Source: Clostridiales bacterium
GTDB lineage: Bacteria > Bacillota > Clostridia > Peptostreptococcales > Natronincolaceae
DNA: 19,747 nt
NCBI GenBank assembly: GCA_012800145.1
Contig: JAAZJW010000011.1
Span: forward strand, 1 to 19,747
Direction: 5' to 3'
The notes beneath the pieces were generated by a model, which was not told the origin of the DNA, searched no databases, and saw only the letters and a program-made list of their open reading frames with translations. Position numbers and translations under genes: made by a program. Shown piece after piece: positions 1-8,212 of this stretch; position 1 is the stretch's first letter, and every line of letters starts with the position of its first letter.

Positions 1-431
1 ATTCCATAAGGACTTTAGTAGAAGATGGACAATTGGTAATTTCTTGCGGAGGTGGAGGCATACCGGTAGTGGAAGATGAAACCGGTTTTAAGGGAGTAGA
101 TGCAGTAATAGATAAGGACCTTACAGGTTGTCTACTGGCAAAAGAATTGGATGCGGACTTTTTTATTATGCTGACAGCTGTGGAAAAAGTTGCGATAAAT
201 TTTGGTAAGGAAAATGAAAAGTGGCTCAGTGACTTAGATACAGATGAAGCAAGGCGATATATTAAAGAAGGGCATTTTGCATCAGGCTCCATGTTGCCAA
301 AGATAGAAGCTGCAATTGAATTTGCTGAATCCGGAAGGGGTAGGGTCTCGCTTATCACTCTGTTGGAGAAAGCCGGGGAAGGGATCAGTGGAAAAACAGG
401 GACAATGATTCACAGTAAAGAAATAAGGTAG
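1..431 (+). CDS. arcC: Carbamate kinase, C-terminal part (5' end outside window)
   Basis: Carbamate kinase interconverts ATP plus carbamate and ADP plus carbamoyl phosphate, usually as the ATP-yielding last step of the arginine deiminase or a related catabolic pathway in the cytoplasm. The reading frame is open from base 3 and begins S-I-R-T-L-V-E-D-G, continuing into a V-I-S-C-G-G-G-G-I-P-V stretch typical of this amino-acid kinase family; the gene therefore enters from the left edge. Further family signatures follow: G-V-D-A-V-I-D-K-D, then F-I-M-L-T-A-V-E-K-V, G-S-M-L-P-K-I-E-A-A near the C terminus and a final G-T-M-I. The TTG at base 33 is internal and not a start. The gene ends with TAG at 429-431, followed by a strong hairpin, so it is probably the last gene of its transcript. 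Other arginine pathway genes would lie to the left and cannot be seen. Confidence 0.93.
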   Translation, partial: SIRTLVEDGQLVISCGGGGIPVVEDETGFKGVDAVIDKDLTGCLLAKELDADFFIMLTAVEKVAINFGKENEKWLSDLDTDEARRYIKEGHFASGSMLPKIEAAIEFAESGRGRVSLITLLEKAGEGISGKTGTMIHSKEIR

Positions 432-460
432 AAAAACCGAAGGGAGATTTATAAAATCAG

Positions 461-518
461 TAGGGCTGGGTTTGAGTAATTTATTAATAAATTACCTAAG
501 TCCGGCCCTATTTAATTC
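461..518 (+). terminator. Long hairpin terminator after carbamate kinase
   Basis: Bases 461-510 fold back on themselves almost completely. The arms start TAGGGC and end GCCCTA and continue inward to an AT-rich apex around 485, giving about 24 pairs with one A/C mismatch (475/496) and several G-T wobbles. A T-rich stretch (TTTAATTC) follows at 511. It sits 30 bases after the carbamate kinase stop. The stem is much longer than most intrinsic terminators. Confidence 0.7.
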
Positions 519-616
519 TACATAGAAATGTATTAAAATAGAAGGAAAAACAATCATTATGTCGAAATATATCGAATAGGTATGTCAAACGGGATAAACG
601 ATAAAATCTTGGATCG

Positions 617-660
617 CCGATTTTAACGGACAATAATTCAAGGCGGAAACCGATTTTAAC
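617..660. repeat. Pair of 11-bp direct repeats upstream of the first histidine kinase
   Basis: CCGATTTTAAC occurs at 617-627 and again at 650-660, 33 bases apart start to start (about three helical turns), directly before the ribosome binding site of the hybrid kinase. The rest of the 511-677 gap has no convincing -10/-35 pair. This could be a pair of regulator sites or chance in AT-rich DNA. Confidence 0.4.
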
Positions 661-677
661 AAAGAGGGTGGAAACAT

Positions 678-3347
678 ATGAATTGTGAGTTAAAAATATT
701 ATTTTTCGGGGTAAACAACGTTGATTTGGTTTGTCGGACTATAGAGGATTTCGGATATAATATTGTATCGGGTTATGTTCATACCCTTGAAAAGATCGGT
801 GGCCTTTTATATCGGGGCAACTGGGATATTCTAATAGCCGTATATCAGGGAACAGATATTGACCTGAAAAAAGTTGCGGAGAAAATGTCACAATTGGAAA
901 TCGAATTACCATGGATTTTGGTGTGTGATGATGTAGGTAAGGATGAAATTCTTAAATTTCTGGATATCGGCTGCAGCGATGTTATCAGGAAGGACGAGAT
1001 TGGCAGATTGGGATTTGTTGTTTACCGTCTGTTAGCAGAAGCGGAAGAAAACAGAAAAAATAAAATTATCCAAGAGAGACTCCTTTCCGAAAAGAGAAAA
1101 TTTGAGCTGACCTTTGGCAGTATAGGGGACGGTATAATCAGGACTGACTCCGATGGAAAGGTGGTTATGATGAACAACGGTGCGGAAACAATAACCGGAT
1201 GGCCGGCCGACCTCGCAATCAATAAACCCTTATTTGAAGTATTCAAAATTGTAGATAAAAACACGGGGAAACCTTTAGATGACCTGTTTAACTTGGCCAT
1301 GAATGAAGGAGAAACCACGGGCCTTAAGAAAGATACTATACTTATATTGAGAAACAATGAGGAGAAATATGTATCGGCATGCATCTCGCCAATCAGGGCT
1401 TCCGGCGATATCGTCGGCATGGTTATTGTATTTCGAGATATAACAAGAATAAGACAAGCGGAGGAAAGCCTGGAAAGATATCGGCTTCTTTCAGAAAATG
1501 CAAATGATATAATCATCTTTTCCAACACAGACGGCGGTATTATCGAAATAAATAGCGCAGCCTTAAGGGCATATGGTTATACCAGGGAGGAGATCCTAAA
1601 CAAATCAGTTTTCGAACTCGTAGAACCCGGTAACAGAACACCTGTGAGAATACAACCATATAATAGCGATATAGCAGGTATATATTACGAAGCAACAGCC
1701 CGCAGGAAGGATGGCAGCAATTTTATTGTGGAGGTAGGCTTGCAAAGCGCAAAAATTGGACAAAATAAAGTTCTCTTAAGTATACAGCGTGATATTACGG
1801 AAAGAAAGCAAACCCAAAAGGAGCTTGAGGAAGCCAGAGAACGTGCGGAAACCGCAAACCTTGCTAAAAGTGAATTTCTGGCCAACATGAGCCACGAAAT
1901 ACGCACACCGCTTAACGGTATGTTGGGCATGATAGATTTGACCCTGTTGACTGATTTAACGGAAGACCAAAGGGACAATCTTTTTACAGCAAAAAGCTGT
2001 GCCACAAGTCTTCTAAATTTAATAAATGATATTTTGGATTTTTCCAAGGTTGAGGCCGGGGAATTAGGTCTGGAGAATATCGGTTTTAATCTTAAGGATC
2101 TTATAGAACAAGTGATAAAACCACATGGTATAGAAGCTGAAAAGAAAGGGTTGATTTTTGGATATCAACTTGATTCGCAAATGCCGCAGTCTGTCAATGG
2201 GGACCCGAACAGACTTAAACAGGTGCTTAACAATCTTTTGGGAAATGCAATTAAATTTACGGATGTAGGTGAAATAAATCTTTCAGCCACTATAAAAGAT
2301 AGCCGGAAAGGGTTTGTAGAGTTGGAGTTCCAAATTTCCGATACGGGTGTGGGCATAGCGCCCGAAGATATGGAAAGGATTTTTGGTACCTTTAGTCAGG
2401 CTGATAATTCAATCACCAGGAGGTTTGGCGGATCAGGTCTGGGATTGGCTATCTCAAAACAACTGGTAAAAATGATGGGCGGTTCAATCCGGGCAGAGAG
2501 CGAAAAAGGAAAAGGGAGCACTTTTTATTTCACCGTAAAATTGGTTGTCGGGGAATTGGGGACAGCTAATGTTAGGCATGATATGGAGGTACCTACTAAA
2601 ACAGATCAACCGTTGCGGGTATTGCTCGCCGAGGATGATGAAGTAAACCAAATTGTGACCGCACGTATGCTTAGGGAAGCCGGCCATATTGTTGAAATCG
2701 CAAATAACGGTATGGAGGCTTTACATGTTATAAGTAAGGAAGATATTGATGTAGTATTGATGGATATACAAATGCCTGGGATGGATGGGCTTGAAGCCGT
2801 AAGGAGAATCCGAACAGGTGAAAAAGGTACAGGAAAGCGCCTTCCCATTATAGCATTCACTGCTTATGCCCTCCAGGGCGATAGGGAAAAGTATTTGGCA
2901 GCGGGAATGGATGATTATATACCAAAGCCTGTACAAATAAATGATTTGCTCAAAACCCTCGAAAGGACTGTGGAGGAATTTGGAACAAGGGATTGGAGCG
3001 GGACACCTGTGGGGGATGGATATTGTTTTGAATATGAAAACGCAGGGTACGAGAATTTGTTGACGGAGCACAGAATGAATATGGAAAAAACAATTAGCAA
3101 TATGGTTGCGAGCATGGCGTTTCTGGAAGATGCTTTTGATAAGGGGGATTTGTTGCTTATTGAAAGGCATGCACATGGAATTAAAAAAATGTCAGAAACC
3201 TTGGGCACAGGCACCATAAAAAACATAATGTTTAAATTGGAACTGGCAGCCAGAAGAGAAGACCTGAATGCAGTTGCCGAACAGTTTAGCAGCATAACCG
3301 AAGAATTTAACAAATTCAGGAGTCAATATTCAGATACATATTACTAA
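678..3347 (+). CDS. Hybrid histidine kinase: pseudo-REC, PAS, PAS, HisKA, HATPase, REC, HPt
   Basis: This 889-residue soluble sensor kinase is predicted to autophosphorylate a histidine and pass the phosphate through its own receiver to a C-terminal HPt domain, and so to other receivers. Residues 1-120 resemble a receiver (end motif C-S-D-V-I-R-K-D-E-I-G-R-L) but lack the acidic pair and the phospho-Asp, where V55 stands. PAS domains follow at about 140-260 and 265-377, each ending in a D-I-T motif, then a coiled coil. The H-box S-H-E-I-R-T-P-L has H406. The ATPase N-box is at N523, G1 is D-T-G-V-G-I (555-560) and G2 is G-G-S-G-L-G-L (584-590). The receiver has E652/D653/D654, D696 and K750. 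The HPt histidine is H833 in A-H-G-I-K-K. No membrane segment is seen, so the signal is probably cytoplasmic. AGAGGGTGG lies 6 bases before the ATG. It is first in a block of phosphorelay genes. Confidence 0.95.
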   Translation: MNCELKILFFGVNNVDLVCRTIEDFGYNIVSGYVHTLEKIGGLLYRGNWDILIAVYQGTDIDLKKVAEKMSQLEIELPWILVCDDVGKDEILKFLDIGCSDVIRKDEIGRLGFVVYRLLAEAEENRKNKIIQERLLSEKRKFELTFGSIGDGIIRTDSDGKVVMMNNGAETITGWPADLAINKPLFEVFKIVDKNTGKPLDDLFNLAMNEGETTGLKKDTILILRNNEEKYVSACISPIRASGDIVGMVIVFRDITRIRQAEESLERYRLLSENANDIIIFSNTDGGIIEINSAALRAYGYTREEILNKSVFELVEPGNRTPVRIQPYNSDIAGIYYEATARRKDGSNFIVEVGLQSAKIGQNKVLLSIQRDITERKQTQKELEEARERAETANLAKSEFLANMSHEIRTPLNGMLGMIDLTLLTDLTEDQRDNLFTAKSCATSLLNLINDILDFSKVEAGELGLENIGFNLKDLIEQVIKPHGIEAEKKGLIFGYQLDSQMPQSVNGDPNRLKQVLNNLLGNAIKFTDVGEINLSATIKDSRKGFVELEFQISDTGVGIAPEDMERIFGTFSQADNSITRRFGGSGLGLAISKQLVKMMGGSIRAESEKGKGSTFYFTVKLVVGELGTANVRHDMEVPTKTDQPLRVLLAEDDEVNQIVTARMLREAGHIVEIANNGMEALHVISKEDIDVVLMDIQMPGMDGLEAVRRIRTGEKGTGKRLPIIAFTAYALQGDREKYLAAGMDDYIPKPVQINDLLKTLERTVEEFGTRDWSGTPVGDGYCFEYENAGYENLLTEHRMNMEKTISNMVASMAFLEDAFDKGDLLLIERHAHGIKKMSETLGTGTIKNIMFKLELAARREDLNAVAEQFSSITEEFNKFRSQYSDTYY

Positions 3348-3417
3348 AGGACTGAAAAAACAAAGGGCTATGTTTGAGTTAATAACTGAAACATAATTAT
3401 TTTGGAGGGAATATGCA

Positions 3418-3789
3418 ATGAACAAAATACTTATAGCGGATGATGAAAGGGCGCTGAGGTTGCTTGTAGCAGGCACCTTGGAAATTGGTAATTACAACAT
3501 ACTCGAAACTGACAATGGTATAGATGCATTAAAGATGGCGAAGAAAGAAAGGCCGGACCTGGCCATACTCGATGTCATGATGCCCGGGATGGATGGATAC
3601 GAGGTTTGTAAAAAGATAAAAACGGATCCGAAGTTAAAAGATATAAAAATTTTAATATTGACCGCCAAGGGACAGCAGACTGATAAAATAGCAGCGAAAG
3701 AAGCGTTGGCAGATTATTATTTGGCTAAGCCTTTCAGTCCTGCGGAACTTTTGGTAATGGTTGGGGAGATTTTGGAGGATGAAAAATGA
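3418..3789 (+). CDS. Stand-alone response regulator receiver (REC only)
   Basis: This is a 123-residue single-domain receiver of CheY/Spo0F type, likely a phosphate shuttle between the neighbouring kinases. All key residues are present: acidic pair D8/D9, phospho-acceptor D52 in L-D-V-M-M-P-G-M-D-G, T82 and K104 in K-P-F. The usual G-A-D-D-Y before the lysine is changed to A-L-A-D-Y-Y. No output domain follows. GGAGGG at 3404-3409 is well placed before the ATG at 3418. The stop codon overlaps the next start (ATGA at 3786-3789), so translation of the two is probably coupled. Because both flanking kinases already carry their own receivers, this protein may link them, for instance by taking phosphate from the HPt domain of the upstream kinase; that link is inference from position. 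Confidence 0.93.
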   Translation: MNKILIADDERALRLLVAGTLEIGNYNILETDNGIDALKMAKKERPDLAILDVMMPGMDGYEVCKKIKTDPKLKDIKILILTAKGQQTDKIAAKEALADYYLAKPFSPAELLVMVGEILEDEK

Positions 3790-4160
3790 AGAGGATATTT
3801 GTTTTCTTGGTACTCATAATTTTTTTTACATTTAATGCATTGTCGGTTGCCCATTCCTATACAAAGGATATTGATTTTTGTGATTTGTTTGAACATCACG
3901 GATCTATTATGATTATTTCGGATTGGGAAGTCGGTGAAATTTTATATGTAAACAAAGCAGCAGCCGATTTTTATGGATACAGTAAGGAGCAGTTAGAATC
4001 CATGAGAATGCGGGATTTAAACACTTTGGCGCCCGGCGAGACCAGAAAGGAATTGCGGGAGGTGCTGGACAGAAAAGAGCACAGTTTTATACATGAACAT
4101 GTGTTGGCAAACGGGGAAATCAGAACAGTCGAAATAAATTCATACCCGTATGTCAAGTAA
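3786..4160 (+). CDS. N-terminal fragment of split sensor kinase: signal anchor plus PAS
   Basis: This 124-residue product has a hydrophobic N-terminal segment (about residues 3-24, signal anchor or signal peptide) followed by a PAS domain. The PAS part reads S-I-M-I-I-S-D then Y-V-N-K-A-A-A-D-F-Y-G-Y and L-A-N-G-E-I-R-T-V-E-I-N-S-Y-P-Y. It stops abruptly at TAA 4158-4160, before the last PAS strand. That missing strand, L-I-V-S-I-V-N-D-I-T-E, is at the very start of the next reading frame, which overlaps this one by 11 bases in the +1 frame. The simplest reading is one sensor kinase gene with a one-base indel near 4145-4158, either natural or an assembly error. The PAS would be extracytoplasmic, between this segment and the membrane helix of the next frame. 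If both pieces are made, they would have to assemble to complete the sensor. Confidence 0.85.
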   Translation: MKRIFVFLVLIIFFTFNALSVAHSYTKDIDFCDLFEHHGSIMIISDWEVGEILYVNKAAADFYGYSKEQLESMRMRDLNTLAPGETRKELREVLDRKEHSFIHEHVLANGEIRTVEINSYPYVK

Positions 4161-6531
4161 GGATAAAACATTGATTGTCAGTATAGTAAACGATATTACC
4201 GAGGCTATGCGGCTCGAAAGCAATGAAAGGAAACTAATTAATGTACTGGGAGCGGCTGTTGTTTTGTTATTGATAACCGGCTTTTTATTGTTTTACAGCT
4301 TTGAAAGGTTAAAAAACAACAAGGATAAAATCCAAAAAGCTGAGGAAGATTTACTTCTTATCCTGAATTCTACCGCCGAGGCGATATACGGTATTGATAT
4401 GGATGGAAACTGTACTTTTTGTAATGCAAGCTGTCTTAAATTGCTCGGGTATAAACATCAGGATGAACTGCTCGGGGAAAATATGCATTTAAAGATTCAT
4501 AATAAACATTTGGACGGAACAGATTTTTCATTGGAGGACTGTCATATTTGCGAGGCATTTGCTATGGGTGAAGGTATACATATAGAAGATGAAACACTCT
4601 GGCGAGCTGACGGGACCTGTTTTCCGGCGGAATACAGTTCCTATCCTCAATACCGCAATGGGGAAATTATCGGTGGAGTAGCGACGTTTGCCGATATAAC
4701 AGAGCGGAAACAGTTTGAAAATGAAATAATGGAAGCAAAAAAACAGTTAGAGGATGCAAACAAACAGTTATATGAAAAGCAGTATTCACTGGAAGAACAA
4801 AATGCGGTTATAGAAGAGCTGAATGCGCAGCTGGAAGAAGAAGTTGAACGGTATCAGCAACAAAAAAAGATATTGCAGGCTATAATCAGTTCTTTAGAGG
4901 CAGGGGTTGTGATGCTGGACACGGAGGGGAAGATAACTTTTATAAATGAGGCATGGAGGAAATTGTTCGATTATCTTGATTTTGACGGCAGCTATGACTC
5001 AGAAAACAATTTCTATATAGATGATGATACCAGCTTTGGCAAGGAGCTTTTCATAAGAAAAATGTTGACAGGTATGCAGGACAAGGATGAAATTTTTTAT
5101 GATTTGGTTGATTTGATAAAAGACAAGGATAGTAGATATTTGATTGACATGGAACAGACAGAGCCTATAAGGAGATTTTTGAATCTATATTCAAACCCAT
5201 GTATTGATTATATGGGGAATACCTTTGGCAGAATTTTTGTTATAAGGGATATTTCACGTCAAAAAGAGGTAGACAGACTCAAGCTGGAATTGATAAACAC
5301 GGTGAGCCATGAACTGAGAACTCCTATGAGCAGTATTTTGGGATTTTCCGAACTATTGCTCACAAGAAAACTTTCTGAGGTTCGTTCTAAGGAATATATT
5401 GATATAATAAATTCCGAGGCAAGGAGACTTACCGATTTGCTCAACGATTTTCTTGATATTCAAAGGATGGAAAGTGGGAAACTGGAATTTAAGAGGCAGT
5501 ATAATTCTATGGATCAGATTATCAGGGAAGCAGTGAAGGTGTTTGAAAACATTGAGGATAAACATAAGATTATTTACAACAGCGATAAGGGAAATTCCCC
5601 ATATGTCTATTGTGATCGAGAGAAAATATTGCAGGTTTTATCGAATTTATTGTCTAATGCTGTGAAATACTCTCCGTATGAGGAAGAAATAAGGGTGGAA
5701 CTGACAACCGAAGGAAGTTATGCCAGGATCAGTGTAACAGATTATGGATTTGGTATTCCGGAACATGCATATGATAAAATTTTTACTAAGTTTTACAGAA
5801 TAGATAATGATGAAAAGATAGGTGGGACCGGATTGGGGTTGACAATCTGTAAGGAAATTATCAGGGCTCATGGAGGCGAAATAGGGGTCGATTCGACTTA
5901 CGGGTTGGGCAGTACATTTTATTTCTACATACCTTTGTCAAATGGCATATCGGAAAGCCCAAGTTTTTATAAGGAGGTCTGTTGTACAGGCACTGCAAAT
6001 GATAACCAGGTCCTTATTGTTGAAGATGATATAGCTATGGTGAAACTCATAAAGGAAGTTCTCGGTGGCGAATGTATCGAAATGCATTCTACAGATAGTG
6101 GGGAGGAGGCTTTGCAGTTAGCAAAGAAATACGCCTACAGATTGTTTATATTGGATATTGCTCTAAAGGGAAGACTTAACGGATGGGATGTTGTCAGGGA
6201 ATTAAAGAGTCAAGATTCAACGGCTGCTGTCCCTATCATCATATCGAGTGTATACGAAAATAAGAGGGACCCCTCATGCATTGATATTTTGGATTATCTC
6301 GTGAAACCTTTTGAACCGGAGCAGTTGGTTGGGGTAGTAAGAAGGGCGCTGAATGGTAATTTAGACTCGAAAATGATGGTAAACAGCAATAAAAATCTTA
6401 AAGAAAAAGTTTGGCGGATCTTAAAGGACAAAGGGATAAATGTAAAGGATATTGAAAGTTCAGGGGATATCCTGGTTATAACCTTGGATAAAAAGGAGGG
6501 TGTTTCAGATGAAAAATCAACAAATAGATGA
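4150..6531 (+). CDS. Membrane hybrid histidine kinase, main part of split gene: TM, PAS, PAS, HisKA, HATPase, REC
   Basis: This 793-residue frame begins with the last strand of the PAS domain started upstream (residues 8-18). A membrane helix follows at about 30-50, then a PAS of the D-C-H-I-C...W-R-A-D-G-T-C-F-P-A-E-Y type (66-185), a long coiled coil (186-240) and a second, divergent PAS (241-369). The kinase core has H387 in S-H-E-L-R-T-P-M, N503 in the N-box, D-Y-G-F-G-I (531-536) and G-G-T-G-L-G-L (558-564). The receiver has E625/D626/D627, D669 and K719. A 70-residue tail of unknown role ends it. No Shine-Dalgarno sequence is visible before the ATG at 4150, so it is doubtful as a free start; it depends on reinitiation, frameshifting or a sequence error. 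Its end overlaps the next gene by 23 bases. Catalytic parts are intact. Confidence 0.9.
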   Translation: MSSKDKTLIVSIVNDITEAMRLESNERKLINVLGAAVVLLLITGFLLFYSFERLKNNKDKIQKAEEDLLLILNSTAEAIYGIDMDGNCTFCNASCLKLLGYKHQDELLGENMHLKIHNKHLDGTDFSLEDCHICEAFAMGEGIHIEDETLWRADGTCFPAEYSSYPQYRNGEIIGGVATFADITERKQFENEIMEAKKQLEDANKQLYEKQYSLEEQNAVIEELNAQLEEEVERYQQQKKILQAIISSLEAGVVMLDTEGKITFINEAWRKLFDYLDFDGSYDSENNFYIDDDTSFGKELFIRKMLTGMQDKDEIFYDLVDLIKDKDSRYLIDMEQTEPIRRFLNLYSNPCIDYMGNTFGRIFVIRDISRQKEVDRLKLELINTVSHELRTPMSSILGFSELLLTRKLSEVRSKEYIDIINSEARRLTDLLNDFLDIQRMESGKLEFKRQYNSMDQIIREAVKVFENIEDKHKIIYNSDKGNSPYVYCDREKILQVLSNLLSNAVKYSPYEEEIRVELTTEGSYARISVTDYGFGIPEHAYDKIFTKFYRIDNDEKIGGTGLGLTICKEIIRAHGGEIGVDSTYGLGSTFYFYIPLSNGISESPSFYKEVCCTGTANDNQVLIVEDDIAMVKLIKEVLGGECIEMHSTDSGEEALQLAKKYAYRLFILDIALKGRLNGWDVVRELKSQDSTAAVPIIISSVYENKRDPSCIDILDYLVKPFEPEQLVGVVRRALNGNLDSKMMVNSNKNLKEKVWRILKDKGINVKDIESSGDILVITLDKKEGVSDEKSTNR

Positions 6532-8161
6532 GCTCATGAAAACTGCACAAAAAACCTTTATTGATGAACTCTCCGACAGAATTGAAAAAATGGAAAAACT
6601 GCTCACTTCTTGCAGGGATGGGTGCAGTGCGCATGATACCAAGGAAATATCAAATTTTTTTCATATTATGAACGGTACGGCTGCCACCCTCGGTTTGAAT
6701 TACTTAGCCGATGTGGGGAGGATATGGGAGACAAGGCTCAGGGATATAATAGAACAGGGAATTGATTTAGATACAGTGGTACTTAAGGATATATATGTGG
6801 AGATAATTAGTATCAAACATAGAATTGATTACCTAAAAGAGGACAGAAAGGCACATATCCTCACTAAACCGGGAGAGGATTATATAAATATATCCGATAG
6901 GGGCAAAATCCTGTTGGTAGATGATGATATAACAATTCTTAAATTGTTGGAAAATGCACTGACAACGGAGGGATATACCGTGTATATCTGTGATGATTCC
7001 CTATCAGCTTTTGATCTCATCTCCGTTGCTAGACCCGATGTGATAATGCTGGATATTATGATGCCCGGAATTAATGGATATGAGCTGTTAGAAAAGATTA
7101 AGGTAGTTCCCGAATATTCCCATATGCACGTGATTTTCTTGAGTGCCATTGGTAATGTCGATGACAGGATTAAGGGGCTAAAATTAGGTGCAGATGATTA
7201 CATTACAAAACCGTTTGTAATAGATGAAGTGATGGCCAGAATCGAAACAGTCCTGAGAAGAACGGATAAATATAAGAAAAAACTCCTCAATGATGATCTG
7301 ACGGATGCGTATTCCAGGTATTATTTCAGTCAGCGAATTAAAGAGGAAATTGAAAGATACAAACGAAACGGGACTATTTTTTCCATAGCATTTATTGATA
7401 TAGACCATTATAAGATAGTTAATGATAGATACGGACATCAAGCAGGGGATTTTGTATTACAGGAAATTGTGGCCTATTTAGACAAAAATATCAGGAAATG
7501 CGACAGTCTCTACAGGTATGGGGGAGAGGAATTTATTATACTTCTTCCGGACACATCAAAATTGCAGACCTATGCAGTTATTGATAGACTGAGAAAGGGG
7601 TTTGCACGGGAGCCCATACCTGTTGGAGGTACAACTATAAAGGTTACCTTCAGTGCCGGTATTGCACAGACAGAAAGCAAAGATATAACGGGAGAACAAT
7701 TAGTAGGTAATGCCGATAGGGCTATGTATAAGGCAAAAAAACTTGGCAGAAACAGGACTGTTGTTTACGACAGTGAAATGATAGTTGAGGATTTCGGAAA
7801 AACCCTGCTTTTAGTGGATGACGAAAACACTATTTTGAGGCTCCTCAGAGATAGGTTATCTAACATCGGTTATAATGTAGTTATGGCCAAAAACGGCAGT
7901 AGTGCCATTGAGCTGGTGAAAAGGGTATCCCCTGATGTTGTTATACTGGATCTTATTCTCCCGGATATGGATGGACTCGAGGTATGCAGGCAAATTAAAA
8001 AAGGTGGGCCCTTATGCTCCACAAAAATTATAATATTGTCTAAGAAAAAAGAGAAAAGCGATATTGCAAAGGGTTTATATGCAGGAGCAGATGATTATCT
8101 GACAAAACCCTTTTCAATGGTTGAGTTAGAGGCAAGGATTATGAGAGTATTAAACAAGTAG
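6509..8161 (+). CDS. HPt-REC-GGDEF-REC diguanylate cyclase response regulator
   Basis: This 550-residue protein is predicted to make cyclic di-GMP from two GTP under phosphorelay control. The HPt-like domain (about 1-110) has H52 in F-H-I-M-N-G-T-A-A-T-L-G. The first receiver (about 132-250) has D137-D140, D182 and K234. The cyclase domain (about 262-420) has the active G-G-E-E-F motif at 338-342 and an R-K-C-D inhibitory site (329-332) at the standard spacing, so product inhibition is expected. The second receiver (about 431-550) has D437/D438, D481 and K533. I chose ATG 6509, eight bases after AAGGAGGG (6493-6500), rather than the GTG at 6500, which is part of that binding site. It overlaps the kinase gene before it and ends at a terminator. 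It is the only effector-type output in the kinase block, so c-di-GMP is the likely signal. Confidence 0.94.
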   Translation: MKNQQIDELMKTAQKTFIDELSDRIEKMEKLLTSCRDGCSAHDTKEISNFFHIMNGTAATLGLNYLADVGRIWETRLRDIIEQGIDLDTVVLKDIYVEIISIKHRIDYLKEDRKAHILTKPGEDYINISDRGKILLVDDDITILKLLENALTTEGYTVYICDDSLSAFDLISVARPDVIMLDIMMPGINGYELLEKIKVVPEYSHMHVIFLSAIGNVDDRIKGLKLGADDYITKPFVIDEVMARIETVLRRTDKYKKKLLNDDLTDAYSRYYFSQRIKEEIERYKRNGTIFSIAFIDIDHYKIVNDRYGHQAGDFVLQEIVAYLDKNIRKCDSLYRYGGEEFIILLPDTSKLQTYAVIDRLRKGFAREPIPVGGTTIKVTFSAGIAQTESKDITGEQLVGNADRAMYKAKKLGRNRTVVYDSEMIVEDFGKTLLLVDDENTILRLLRDRLSNIGYNVVMAKNGSSAIELVKRVSPDVVILDLILPDMDGLEVCRQIKKGGPLCSTKIIILSKKKEKSDIAKGLYAGADDYLTKPFSMVELEARIMRVLNK

Positions 8162-8173
8162 CAGGATATAAAC

Positions 8174-8206
8174 AAAGCATCCCTAATTAAATCAGGGATG
8201 CTTTTT
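8174..8206. terminator. Bidirectional intrinsic terminator
   Basis: A perfect stem pairs AAAGCATCCCT (8174-8184) with AGGGATGCTTT (8194-8204) around a 9-base loop, followed by T residues on the plus strand. On the minus strand the stem is followed by TGTTTATAT, also T-rich. It lies between the convergent stops of the cyclase gene (8161) and dps (8213) and can serve both. Confidence 0.88.
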
Positions 8207-8212
8207 AAGATA

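Noticed and set aside
1022..1528. 168-codon minus-strand open frame inside the hybrid kinase
   Set aside because: It lies antisense to well-conserved PAS coding sequence and has no family features; a shadow frame.
4150..4175. Classic programmed frameshift site in the split kinase
   Set aside because: There is no slippery heptamer, no A or T run and no Shine-Dalgarno-like stimulator at the usual distance. A simple indel is more likely.
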